Assembly (NCBI GenBank): GCA_023393125.1
Contig: JAEWMQ010000019.1
Location: 5,013 to 69,012, forward strand
DNA length: 64,000 nt
Reading direction: 5' to 3'
From: Bacillota bacterium
Lineage (GTDB): Bacteria > Bacillota > Clostridia > Lachnospirales > Cellulosilyticaceae
This document shows, piece after piece, positions 54,635 through 63,287 of the stretch (position 1 is the first letter of the stretch; each line of letters starts with the position of its first letter). The notes beneath the pieces are model-generated. The model worked only from the letters and a program-made list of their open reading frames with translations. It ran no database searches and was not told where the DNA came from. The position numbers and the translations under genes were made by a program.

Positions 54635-57600
54635 GTGAATCGATTTAAAGATCAGGACTTGGATGTTTTGGTAGAAAGAGCTAAGGAACTGGAATGCTTT
54701 TATTTGGTGGATGAAGCTCTCGCCACCCCTTCTCTATCAGATAGTTTATTTAAAGTCACAGAAGTAACACCGGTGGGATTTCACGATTATAAGAACTGCT
54801 CGGTTTGCATTGTACTAGATGGTCAGACGTATGCTACAAAACCTGTCATAGCAGATGGTTATACATTACAGTCTGAAATTATACTGAATGGAATATCCCA
54901 CGGATCGATAAAAGTAATATACCCGAAACATATTTTTACCAATACAGATAGCATTTTTCTTCCTGAAGAACAGAAGCTGTTAGATACCATTGCTAATCGT
55001 ATTGCAGAAAGACTTTTTAAAGTGAATTTTCAGCCTAAGAACCGATTTCGGGGAGATTGGGAAGCGATTATCAAATTATTGCAGAATACAAATCGAAATA
55101 TGCTTCTTTATGTATGTGAAAAAATGCTTGCTCTTCTTGCCAGAACCAGTCCCAACTTGGTGGATGATATTTTTGATAGAATGGACTGGAAAAAATATAG
55201 AATTCAAGGTGAAATTAATTTTCCCCTAGAAACCTTACCGGCTTTTGACGTTACACAATTAAGTCAGATACTATTTTCCTATGCCGGATCCTGCATGGAA
55301 GATGCTTCGATTTACAATTATATCAGTTTATGGATTTATCAGGGAACAACCTATGAACTCATCAAAAAAATCGATAAGAAGGATGCTGATTTAAAAGATA
55401 TCATCCATGCGCTGTCCCAATATATGAATGCAGTCAAGGGCAATGAAATGGTAAGTGAGGCTACGAAACGGTGGCTGAGCGTGGAATTAATACAAAGATT
55501 CCTGACCGATAAACCAACCATGGTTGCGAATGCACAAAAATACATATCCATAGAAGCCCTTTGTAACCTTCTTGATAATGTGATCTGTTCTCCGAAAAGC
55601 ATTGGAAAAATAGGAGGCAAAGGCACAGGTTTCTTTATTGCAAATCAGATTATAGCCTCTCATATCAAGGATAATCCAGAGTTTTCCAAGATTAAAGTTC
55701 CTAGAACTTGGTATATTACCTCCGATGAATTATCCAATCTGATTGAGCGAAATGGCTTGGATGAACTAAACGAGCATAAATACCGGGATATTCTTGATAT
55801 ACGAACAAGTTATCCCAGAATTATACATATGATGAAGAATTCCAAGTTTTCTTCTTATATTATAAATGAACTGGGACAAATACTGGAGAGCTGCCAGGAT
55901 AAGCCTTTAATTGTGCGATCTTCAAGTGTATTGGAAGATCAGGTGGATACCTCCTTCTCCGGAAAATATAAAAGTCTTTTTATAATCAATGTAGGGACTA
56001 AGGCAGAAAGACTTCAGCAATTGATAGAGAGTATTTTAGAAGTTTATGCTTCTTTGTTTAACCCGGATTCGATTCAATATCGAAAAGAGCGTAATTTAAT
56101 CGACTGTTCCGAACAAATGGGTATTATGATTCAGGAGGTAGTTGGAACCAGAGTGGGGCCTTATTTCTTTCCACTCTATGCTGGAGTTGCTTTTAGCAAC
56201 AATGAGCTTCGATGGTCTCCCAGAATCAAGCGGGAGGATGGTTTGTTGCGAATGGTGATGGGGCTGGGAACCAGAGCAGTGGACCGAATCGGAGATGATT
56301 ATCCCATCTTGATTTCTCCAGGGCAACCAAACCTTCCGGTAAATCAGTTAGCAGTGGATTTAGTAAAGTATTCGCCTCAGATGATGGATGTGTTAGATGT
56401 TGAAAATAACTGCTTCTTAACCCTTCCCATTGTTCAGGTGATTAAGGAATATGGAAATCAAATTCCTCACATTAACTATGTCGCTTCTGTGTTGAAGGAG
56501 GACATCCTAGTTGGCGTGAATTCATTTACAACGAACTTTAAATCAGATGAACTTGTTATTACCTTTGATCATCTAATCAGAAACACATCCATGATAAAGC
56601 AGATTCAGTCTGTCATGGTCTTGCTGAAGGAGAAGTTAGGGTATCCCGTAGACATTGAATTTGCCAGCGACGGTGATAATCTTTACCTGTTACAATGCCG
56701 TCCACAAAGCAGAAATTACGATAATAGACCTGTTGCCATTCCTCCTGATATACCTTACCAAAAGACTATTTTTATAGCAGATAAGTATATTTCCAATGGA
56801 AAGGTTACTGGAATTAAGACGATAGTGTATGTGGATCCTGTGGAATATGCAGCGTTAGAAAAGCGTGAGGATTTAGTGAATGTAGCATATGCAATCAGCC
56901 ATCTGAACAGTATCCTTCATCGGAAAAGCTTTATTTTAATGGGGCCGGGACGGTGGGGTAGCCGTGGTGATATTAAGCTTGGAGTTCCTGTTGCCTATTC
57001 CGATATTAATAATACAGCCATGCTCATTGAAATTGCAGCAAAGGAGTCAAGGTTTCAGCCAGAGCTCTCCTTTGGCACACATTTTTTTCAGGATCTAGTG
57101 GAAGAAAATATCAAGTACCTTCCCCTTTATCCAGAAGACAAGCACATTATTTTTAATAAATCCTTCTTTTCCAATAAGAACAATTTCTTAGGGGAGATGG
57201 TTCCGTCCTACTCCTATTTAAGTCACGTGATTAAAGTAATTCGGGTAGAAAAAGTCGGCTTCGATAAAGAACTGGTTGTCTTAATGAATGCTGATTTGCA
57301 AAAAGCGATTGCCTATCTCGATTCCCCTTCCAAGTCTATTGAGACATCTGGTTTTGAACAGACAGGACCAGAGAGTATAGAAGATAATAAGGAAGACCAT
57401 GGCTGGAAATGGCGTCACTACATGGCGGAACAAATAGCCGCAGGGATAGATATGCATGCTTCTGGAGTAAAGGGCATCTATCTTTTTGGAAGTACTAATA
57501 ATTGTTCGGCAAGGTGTAATAGTGATATTGATCTGATCCTTCACTTTGATGGTACCGATGCGCAGAAGGAGCAGCTTTCCAACTGGCTTGATGGCTGGAG

Positions 57601-57763
57601 TATGGCTTTATCCAGAATGAATTATTTGAAAACAGGATATCAGCCCGATGGACTTCTAGATATCCATTATGTTACGGATCAAGACATTGTGAATAAAACC
57701 TCTTATGCCATAAAAATAAATTCTATTTATGACCCTGCTTTTCCCCTTCGAATTAGGGATTAG
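54635..57763 (+). CDS. PEP-synthase/PPDK N-domain protein with C-terminal nucleotidyltransferase
   Basis: 1042 residues from GTG 54635 (AAGGGG upstream); an earlier GTG at 54626 lies within that site. The middle (~330-710) is a pyruvate/phosphate dikinase-type ATP-binding region with IGGKGTGFFIANQII, LIVRSSSVLEDQVDTSFSG and LLQCRPQS. The C-terminal ~130 residues contain the polymerase-beta-like nucleotidyltransferase motif GIYLFGSTNNCSARCNSDIDL (Gly-Ser ... D-x-D). The domain order differs from phosphoenolpyruvate synthase, which has a PEP-utilising C-terminus. It probably phosphorylates or nucleotidylates an unknown substrate. It is adjacent to, but transcriptionally separate from, the glutamate dehydrogenase. 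Confidence 0.8.
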   Translation: MNRFKDQDLDVLVERAKELECFYLVDEALATPSLSDSLFKVTEVTPVGFHDYKNCSVCIVLDGQTYATKPVIADGYTLQSEIILNGISHGSIKVIYPKHIFTNTDSIFLPEEQKLLDTIANRIAERLFKVNFQPKNRFRGDWEAIIKLLQNTNRNMLLYVCEKMLALLARTSPNLVDDIFDRMDWKKYRIQGEINFPLETLPAFDVTQLSQILFSYAGSCMEDASIYNYISLWIYQGTTYELIKKIDKKDADLKDIIHALSQYMNAVKGNEMVSEATKRWLSVELIQRFLTDKPTMVANAQKYISIEALCNLLDNVICSPKSIGKIGGKGTGFFIANQIIASHIKDNPEFSKIKVPRTWYITSDELSNLIERNGLDELNEHKYRDILDIRTSYPRIIHMMKNSKFSSYIINELGQILESCQDKPLIVRSSSVLEDQVDTSFSGKYKSLFIINVGTKAERLQQLIESILEVYASLFNPDSIQYRKERNLIDCSEQMGIMIQEVVGTRVGPYFFPLYAGVAFSNNELRWSPRIKREDGLLRMVMGLGTRAVDRIGDDYPILISPGQPNLPVNQLAVDLVKYSPQMMDVLDVENNCFLTLPIVQVIKEYGNQIPHINYVASVLKEDILVGVNSFTTNFKSDELVITFDHLIRNTSMIKQIQSVMVLLKEKLGYPVDIEFASDGDNLYLLQCRPQSRNYDNRPVAIPPDIPYQKTIFIADKYISNGKVTGIKTIVYVDPVEYAALEKREDLVNVAYAISHLNSILHRKSFILMGPGRWGSRGDIKLGVPVAYSDINNTAMLIEIAAKESRFQPELSFGTHFFQDLVEENIKYLPLYPEDKHIIFNKSFFSNKNNFLGEMVPSYSYLSHVIKVIRVEKVGFDKELVVLMNADLQKAIAYLDSPSKSIETSGFEQTGPESIEDNKEDHGWKWRHYMAEQIAAGIDMHASGVKGIYLFGSTNNCSARCNSDIDLILHFDGTDAQKEQLSNWLDGWSMALSRMNYLKTGYQPDGLLDIHYVTDQDIVNKTSYAIKINSIYDPAFPLRIRD

Positions 57764-57800
57764 GATAGAGTATGTTGGGACATGTCAACCAGCAGAAGGT

Positions 57801-59350
57801 AAGGGCTTTCGGATCAACTTGAAGTTTTGTTATAAATTTCAAGGCCTGAAAGCCCTTTTTGTAAAAGTTGTAAATTCGCACTTTTTGACTTAAAATTCTT
57901 GTCTCTTTGCACACCATATCTTATAATTATTTTTCGTGTACAAAAAATAACAAATGAGGTGAAGATGAGCAAGAATTACTTGGAAAAATTTATTAAATAT
58001 GTAAAGAAAGTTTATCATATAGAAAATGGCTTAAAAGTCTTAAAAGATAGAAGAAAGAATCTTCTATATACTACTGGAGAGGTTATTTTACCAGTACTTT
58101 TAGGTTTTTTGTTAAGAATACAAAATTTTAATGAACTTAAATATAAAATTAGAAGTAATGATTTTAAAAATATTATTTTTAGTAAAATGAAGTTACCTCA
58201 AATAGATACGATTAGAGACGCACTTAAAGTCATTGATAATCAAGGACTATACAAAATACATAATAAAATTATTAAGAAAGCCAAACGAAACAAAGTGTTT
58301 GATGAAGGGACAGTAGATGGTTATACCGTAGCAGCTATAGATGGTACTAAATTGTTTGGAAGCTATAAGAAAAGTTACCATGAATGTTGTACTACTAGGG
58401 TAAGAAATAGAAAAACACAGTATTTTCATAGTGCAGCATTTATGTCATTGATAGGCAAAGAACCTAGGCTCATCATAGGTCTTGAACTCTATAAGGGAAC
58501 AGAGGATAGTAGTGAAAAAGATGAAGGAGAATTAACAGTAGCCAAAAGATTATTAAGTAGAGTGTGCAAGGAGCACAAGAATACTTTAGATGTAGTAGTG
58601 TATGATGCCTTGGCCTGCAATAGTAGTTGGATCAATTATTGCATAGATCATAAAGTAATACCCATTGTCCATGTAAAGGATAATAATATTACTAGTATCA
58701 AGGAAGTCAAAACTAAAATTAATAAAAGTAATGTAAGAGAAGTATGGCAAGATGAGAAAAGAGAATGTGAAGTAAAAGCCTATGAAGAAATTTTTAAAAT
58801 GGATGAAGTGACTGTGCCACTTAGGTTTGTAAAGTTTAGTAAGAAAAGCAAGCAAGGAAAATATAGTCAGATCTTAATATGACAACTGATTTTAATATAC
58901 CACTTCAAACTTTATATAAGATGATGCACATAAGATGGGATATTGAAAATAGTTTGTTTAATAAACTTAAAATACATGGAAGGCTAGAGCATTGTTTTGT
59001 ACATCATCCAAATGCAATCGAAGCAATTTTATATTGGATGAGCATAGCCTCTAATCTAATGCAACTATTTATTTTTAGAAGATTAAGTGGAAATGAAATA
59101 AAGCTATTAACACAAAAAGAAATAGTAAGATTACTAGAAAAAGAGCTATATCTATTGAAATATAATAGGAAATATATTTTTGATACGACATAGAACTAAG
59201 ATCTAATTGAATACGGTGAGAGGAAATTGGGGTAAGGGGGAACTATACCCATTTATAAGGAAAAAGTACATATTTGTTATCAAAAGTGCTCCTAGTTGAT
59301 TGAAAATTCTTGAACTATAGTGTAAGATTTAAGCAGAAGCGAAAGTGCTC
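57801..59350 (+). mobile_element. 1550-bp IS, frameshifted copy 4
   Basis: Left AAGGGCTTTCGGATC (first base changed from G), right AGCGAAAGTGCTC at 59338-59350; 1550 bp. The hairpin GGGCTTTCGG ... GCCTGAAAGCCC-TTTTT is strong. Flanks show no target duplication. Confidence 0.88.
57965..59193 (+). pseudogene. IS transposase, single frameshift
   Basis: Starts ATG 57965 after GAGGTGAAG. The frame is intact to about 58875, where TCTTAATATGACAACTG lacks one base relative to the intact copies (TCTTAATGGTCACAACTG type). The C-terminal part continues in another frame from 58879. DDE residues are retained on both sides, so a ribosomal shift could in principle restore it, but no slippery site is seen. 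Confidence 0.92.
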
Positions 59351-59369
59351 AAAATAAGGAGGCATATAT

Positions 59370-59975
59370 TTGAAAAAGCTAATTATAGCATTAGTATTCC
59401 TGTTGGGAATAGTTGGAGGAATAGTATATTATATAAATTCTGGGAAAAAAATAATAAATAAGAATATACCTGTAAAATCTTCTTTGAATATTAAAGAAAT
59501 AGAAAAAATCACTAAGGATTGTATAAATGAAATTTGGGAAAATAACACCTATCATATTGGAGATATTAAAATAAACCTAGATGAAGATTTAAAAGGTTCA
59601 ATACAATTATGGTATGCCGATGAAAATAGAAATAAAGAGGGAGTACCTAACATTATAACAGTTAATGTTGATACAAAAGCTAACAAGATAGTAAGTATTA
59701 TTAAACAAGAAAGAAATTCAAAGATTGAACCTGAATTAATAGAATTAGAACAATGGAATATAGACATTAAAGAAGTTATAGAAAAGGCTAAAGAAGCATT
59801 CTTATCAGAAGGAGATATTCACTTTCAACATATATATATTAGCAATATGTATTTAGGTGAGGAAAAAAGGCCAGTATGGTCAATCACATGTTTTGATACC
59901 ATTGAGCAAAAAGGATATTCAATAGATATTGATGTATATACAGGAGAACAACTAAATCCTAAAATACATAGATAG
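59370..59975 (+). CDS. Membrane-anchored protein with PepSY-like C-terminus
   Basis: 201 residues from TTG, after AAGGAGG. N-terminal anchor ~4-22 (LIIALVFLLGIVGGIVYYI). The C-terminal part with WSITCFDTIEQKGYSIDIDVYTGEQL resembles the last strands of a PepSY domain (Y-x-I-D-V-x-T-G-E), found in secreted inhibitors of proteases and in envelope regulators. It lies immediately after an IS right end and is followed by an LE copy, as the 49362 gene is. Confidence 0.65.
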   Translation: MKKLIIALVFLLGIVGGIVYYINSGKKIINKNIPVKSSLNIKEIEKITKDCINEIWENNTYHIGDIKINLDEDLKGSIQLWYADENRNKEGVPNIITVNVDTKANKIVSIIKQERNSKIEPELIELEQWNIDIKEVIEKAKEAFLSEGDIHFQHIYISNMYLGEEKRPVWSITCFDTIEQKGYSIDIDVYTGEQLNPKIHR

Positions 59976-60014
59976 TATTAAAATAACTGAATGAGTTTAA
60001 TAAAATATATCTAT

Positions 60015-60183
60015 GAGGACTTTCTAGTCAAAATGAAGTTTTATTGTAAATTTCAAAGGGCCGAGGTCCTTTTTGTAAATGATGTGAATTCGCAGTTTTT
60101 CACCCCAAATTATTGTTTCTTCGCGAGGTATATTTTTTAATCATTTCTTGTATATCAAACATGACATCAGAGATGAAGATGCA
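60015..60183 (+). repeat. LE copy N, solitary
   Basis: GAGGACTTTCTAGTC ... AATTTCAAAGGGCCGAGGTCC hairpin, then TGTGAATTCGCAGTTTTTC and a TTTTTTAATCATTTCTTGTATAT box. Ends near the transposase start (GATGAAGATG) and then diverges. Confidence 0.75.
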
Positions 60184-60204
60184 TTAATATCATCTAGTTG
60201 ACGG

Positions 60205-60600
60205 AATTTCTTCCTATTAATATAGAAGGTATCTTAGTGAATCCCCGGGGATATATTCTCCTATTAACGCCAAATAGTTTCCTCACTTTGCCCAAAGGCA
60301 TTGTGAAATTAGTAAAATAGGTGACTAACTAAAACAAACTCTCTCCCCATAAAACAAAGTCTTTACAACTAAGAATTTCCACCCGAAAAAAGGCAGGAAA
60401 AACACCAGAGGAAAGACGAACGTGTCACAACTACTCACCCTTGAGGTAGAAAGAATACAGGGAAAGAGTAGGAGAAAATCAACAGAATAAAAAAATCCAA
60501 ATCGGGCATGACTTTGCTTTCATTAAAATAAAGTTGTTCCCGATTTTCTCATTTTGTAGAGAAAAAAGGGATAGACTTTTTTTAGGCGGTACAATAGGAA
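60205..60600 (+). repeat. R2 repeat copy f (long form)
   Basis: AATTTCTTCCTATTAATATAG, CCCCGGGGATATATTCTCC, TTAACGCCAAATAGTTTCCTC, CCCAAAGGCA, then the second half shared with copy b: AAACAAACTCTCTCCCC, ATAAAGTTGTTCCCGATTTTC, GGGATAGACTTTTTTTAGGC and GGTACAATAGG. Confidence 0.8.
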
Positions 60601-60742
60601 ACGTAAAATTAAGATTTAGTGTAATAGATAAAATGACAATAGTATGTTGTCGTAAGTTGTCAGAAGATTATTCTTGCTTTCTATCACTTATTGTGCTAGT
60701 GTTGTGTTAGAAGTGATAGAAAGTGCTAGAAGGAGTGGGATT

Positions 60743-62029
60743 ATGAAATTGTATGAGAATGAAACAGTTGAGTTAAAGGAAATATATACGCCAGATTTAA
60801 AGAAGGAAGTGGTTGCTTTTGCTAATACAAGTGGGGGGATTATATATATTGGAGTGAAAGACGATGGAGAAATAATTGGTCTTGATAATCCCGACTTTAT
60901 CATGCAACAGGTATCAAATGCTTTGAGAGATAGCATTAGACCAGATGTTTCTATGTTTACCAATATAGAATTGTTGAAAGAAGAGAATAAATTTTATATT
61001 AAGCTAGAAGTAAGCCAAGGAACAAAAAAGCCATACTACTTATCAGACAAAGGACTTAAACCAACGGGTGTATATGTTAGAAGTGGTACGACTTCAGCAC
61101 CAGCATCAGAGGATGCAATTCGGTTGATGATTAAAATGACAGATGGGGATTCATTTGAGTCAAATCGATCTCTTATTCAAGACTTGAACTTTAATAGCTT
61201 AAAAAGAGAGATGGAAAGAAGAAAGTTGGAGTTTACACAGGTACAGATGAAGAATTTAGGGATACTTACCTCTGATGATATTTATACAAATATGGGGCTA
61301 CTAGTTTCAGATGAGTGTAAGCATTCTATTAAATTTGCAGTTTTTCAAGGGACAGACAAATTAGTATTTAAAGATAGAAAGGAACTTACCGGTTCATTAT
61401 TTGCCCAGCTTACAGATGCCTATAAAACGATAGACTTTTATAATGGTACAAAAGCTACTTTTCAAGATTTACTAAGAATTGATGAGCGAGATTACCCTGA
61501 AGATGCTGTTCGTGAGGCATTGTTAAATGCAATTGTTCACAGAGATTACACATTTAGTGGGAGTACATTTATAAATCTTTATTCTGACCGTTTAGAGATT
61601 ATTTCATTAGGTGGCTTAGTTTCAGGATTATCGCTAGAGGCAGCAATGTTAGGCGCATCTCAACCAAGAAATGAAAAACTAGCAAGTTTGTTTTATAGAA
61701 TGAAACTCATTGAAGCATATGGAACAGGTATAAGTAAGATAATCAGTTGCTATAAAGGCTTGCAAGTGCAACCTAAGTTTGAAAATGTAGAAGGTGCATT
61801 TAGGGTTACTCTACCAAACATTCACGCACAAGAGATTACGGTAGAAAATGAAAAGTATTTACCAATACTCCAATTATTTGAAAACCAAAAAGAAATAACA
61901 AGATCTGATGTTGAAGAGATTTTAGGTATTGGAACAACGCATGCAATCAATATGTTAAAAGAAATGATAGAACAAGAATTGATTACAAAGGTTGGCGGCG
62001 GTAGACAGACGAGATATGTAATTAAATAA
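60743..62029 (+). CDS. AlbA_2 (Schlafen-like) ATP-binding/RNA-binding domain protein
   Basis: 428 residues from ATG 60743 (AAGGAG 9 bases before it; the frame is open to 60674). N-terminal AlbA_2 domain: NETVELKEIYTP, EVVAFANTSGGIIYIGVKDDG. C-terminal part (~250-370) matches the HATPase_c_4 module of these regulators (ALLNAIVHRDYTFSGSTF; RNEKLASLFYRMKLIEAYGTGI), followed by a winged-helix tail. Often annotated as putative transcriptional regulators; some members act in phage defence or stress. It is ~90 bases upstream of the Mrr-type gene on the same strand. Confidence 0.88.
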   Translation: MKLYENETVELKEIYTPDLKKEVVAFANTSGGIIYIGVKDDGEIIGLDNPDFIMQQVSNALRDSIRPDVSMFTNIELLKEENKFYIKLEVSQGTKKPYYLSDKGLKPTGVYVRSGTTSAPASEDAIRLMIKMTDGDSFESNRSLIQDLNFNSLKREMERRKLEFTQVQMKNLGILTSDDIYTNMGLLVSDECKHSIKFAVFQGTDKLVFKDRKELTGSLFAQLTDAYKTIDFYNGTKATFQDLLRIDERDYPEDAVREALLNAIVHRDYTFSGSTFINLYSDRLEIISLGGLVSGLSLEAAMLGASQPRNEKLASLFYRMKLIEAYGTGISKIISCYKGLQVQPKFENVEGAFRVTLPNIHAQEITVENEKYLPILQLFENQKEITRSDVEEILGIGTTHAINMLKEMIEQELITKVGGGRQTRYVIK

Positions 62030-62120
62030 GTGTAAAGAATCCTATTAAGTAGCGGCGATAATAGAGATGGTGAACATTGATGAAATTAATGATATAAAGG
62101 AAAGTAAAGGAGATATTTAA

Positions 62121-63029
62121 ATGGAATTGCCAAAATATTATGAGATGCATAAACCGTTCTTAGAATATTTAAAAGATGGGAAACAACATACCTTGAAAGA
62201 GTTAAAACAATATGTGAGTAAGTATTTTAAGCTAACAGAAGAACAACTTTCGGAAATGCTCCCTAGTGGCAGACAAACAGTATTTGTTAATCGTATCGGA
62301 TGGGCAAGAACATACTTGAAAAAAGCTGGTTTAATTGATAGTCCTGCAAGGGCTACATTTATGATTACTAATGATGGGTTGGAAGTGTTAAAAGACAATC
62401 CTACTGTTATTGATAGTAACTACTTAATGAAGTTCGAGAGTTTTAGAGAATTTCAGAACGGATCTTTAGATATGAGTATTGATAGTGAGGCTTCTAACGA
62501 TATAAAAGATACCCCTGATGATACATTTGAAGAGTCATTTAGAAGAATAAATAAAAGCTTAGCAGATGATCTTCTTGGAGAAGTTGTGAAAATTTCACCT
62601 ACTGCATTTGAACAGATGGTGATTGATTTACTATCAAAGATGGGATATGGTTCTTTTGAAAATGCGGGCAAAACAACGGCCATTACAGGAGATGCGGGCA
62701 TTGATGGAATTATTATGGAAGATAAACTTGGATTTAATTTAATTTACATTCAAGCAAAAAAATGGAGTTTAGATAGTACAGTGGGGAGACCAGATGTACA
62801 GAATTTTGTAGGTGCTATTTCTGGTAAAGGTGGTAAAGGGTTATTTGTTACTACTGCAAAGTTTTCTAAGCAAGCATTAGAGTATGCGAAACACCAACAT
62901 ATTATACTGATAGACGGTGAAAAATTAACCAAGTTAATGATTGAACATAATTTTGGTGTTACGGTTAAGAAGGTTTTTGAAATTAAAACTATTGATACTG
63001 ATGTATTTAACGAATATCTAGAACTTTAA
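62121..63029 (+). CDS. mrr: Mrr-type (type IV) restriction endonuclease
   Basis: 302 residues. N-terminal Mrr_N winged helix (~1-95: YLKDGKQHTLKELKQYVSKYF ... VNRIGWARTYLKKAGLI) and a C-terminal PD-(D/E)XK-like Mrr_cat domain (~165-290) with Asp in GDAGIDGIIMED and the Q-x-K of NLIYIQAKKWS, then VGRPDVQNFVGAISGKG and GLFVTTAKFSKQAL. It restricts DNA with modified bases. AAAGGAGA precedes the ATG. With the AlbA_2-type gene it forms a small defence-like unit. Confidence 0.92.
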   Translation: MELPKYYEMHKPFLEYLKDGKQHTLKELKQYVSKYFKLTEEQLSEMLPSGRQTVFVNRIGWARTYLKKAGLIDSPARATFMITNDGLEVLKDNPTVIDSNYLMKFESFREFQNGSLDMSIDSEASNDIKDTPDDTFEESFRRINKSLADDLLGEVVKISPTAFEQMVIDLLSKMGYGSFENAGKTTAITGDAGIDGIIMEDKLGFNLIYIQAKKWSLDSTVGRPDVQNFVGAISGKGGKGLFVTTAKFSKQALEYAKHQHIILIDGEKLTKLMIEHNFGVTVKKVFEIKTIDTDVFNEYLEL

Positions 63030-63061
63030 TTATTAAGTAAACAAACTACATCATTATGACT

Positions 63062-63218
63062 ACCATCAATACGTAACCTACGTTGAAACTATAGTAAAAT
63101 GTCTAGATAAACCTTAGTAATACCAAGGTTTAGAGCGGTTTTTTGTTCTAAGCCTTAATGTGTTTTTGGACAAATTTAGGCCAGAAATATGTTCCCACAT
63201 GGATAGGGGGCACTATTT
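63062..63218 (+). repeat. R2 repeat copy g, right part only
   Basis: ACGTTGAAACTATAG, AAACCTTAGTAATACCAAGG, GTGTTTTTGGACA, ATATGTTCCCA, then AGGGGGCACTATTT, corresponding to the second half of copies c and e. It ends exactly where the IS66 remnant begins (GTAAGCG). Confidence 0.65.
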
Positions 63219-63240
63219 GTAAGCGTATAACAAGAGGGTA

Positions 63241-63287
63241 AAAACCCTGTTAGACTAGAGTAAAATACTCTAGTCTAACAGGGTTTT
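63241..63287. terminator. Perfect 22-bp hairpin inside IS66
   Basis: AAAACCCTGTTAGACTAGAG(TA) is exactly complementary to the sequence ending at 63287, loop AAA; poly-A and poly-T on the two sides make a strong bidirectional terminator. Confidence 0.85.

Noticed and set aside
58875..58885. Programmed frameshift in IS copy 4
   Set aside because: The intact copies encode the transposase in one frame and no slippery run is found at the break; it is a plain one-base loss.
34824..60183. Integron-like gene-cassette array
   Set aside because: There is no tyrosine integron integrase and no attC-like sites; the repeated unit is the left end of a DDE insertion sequence.
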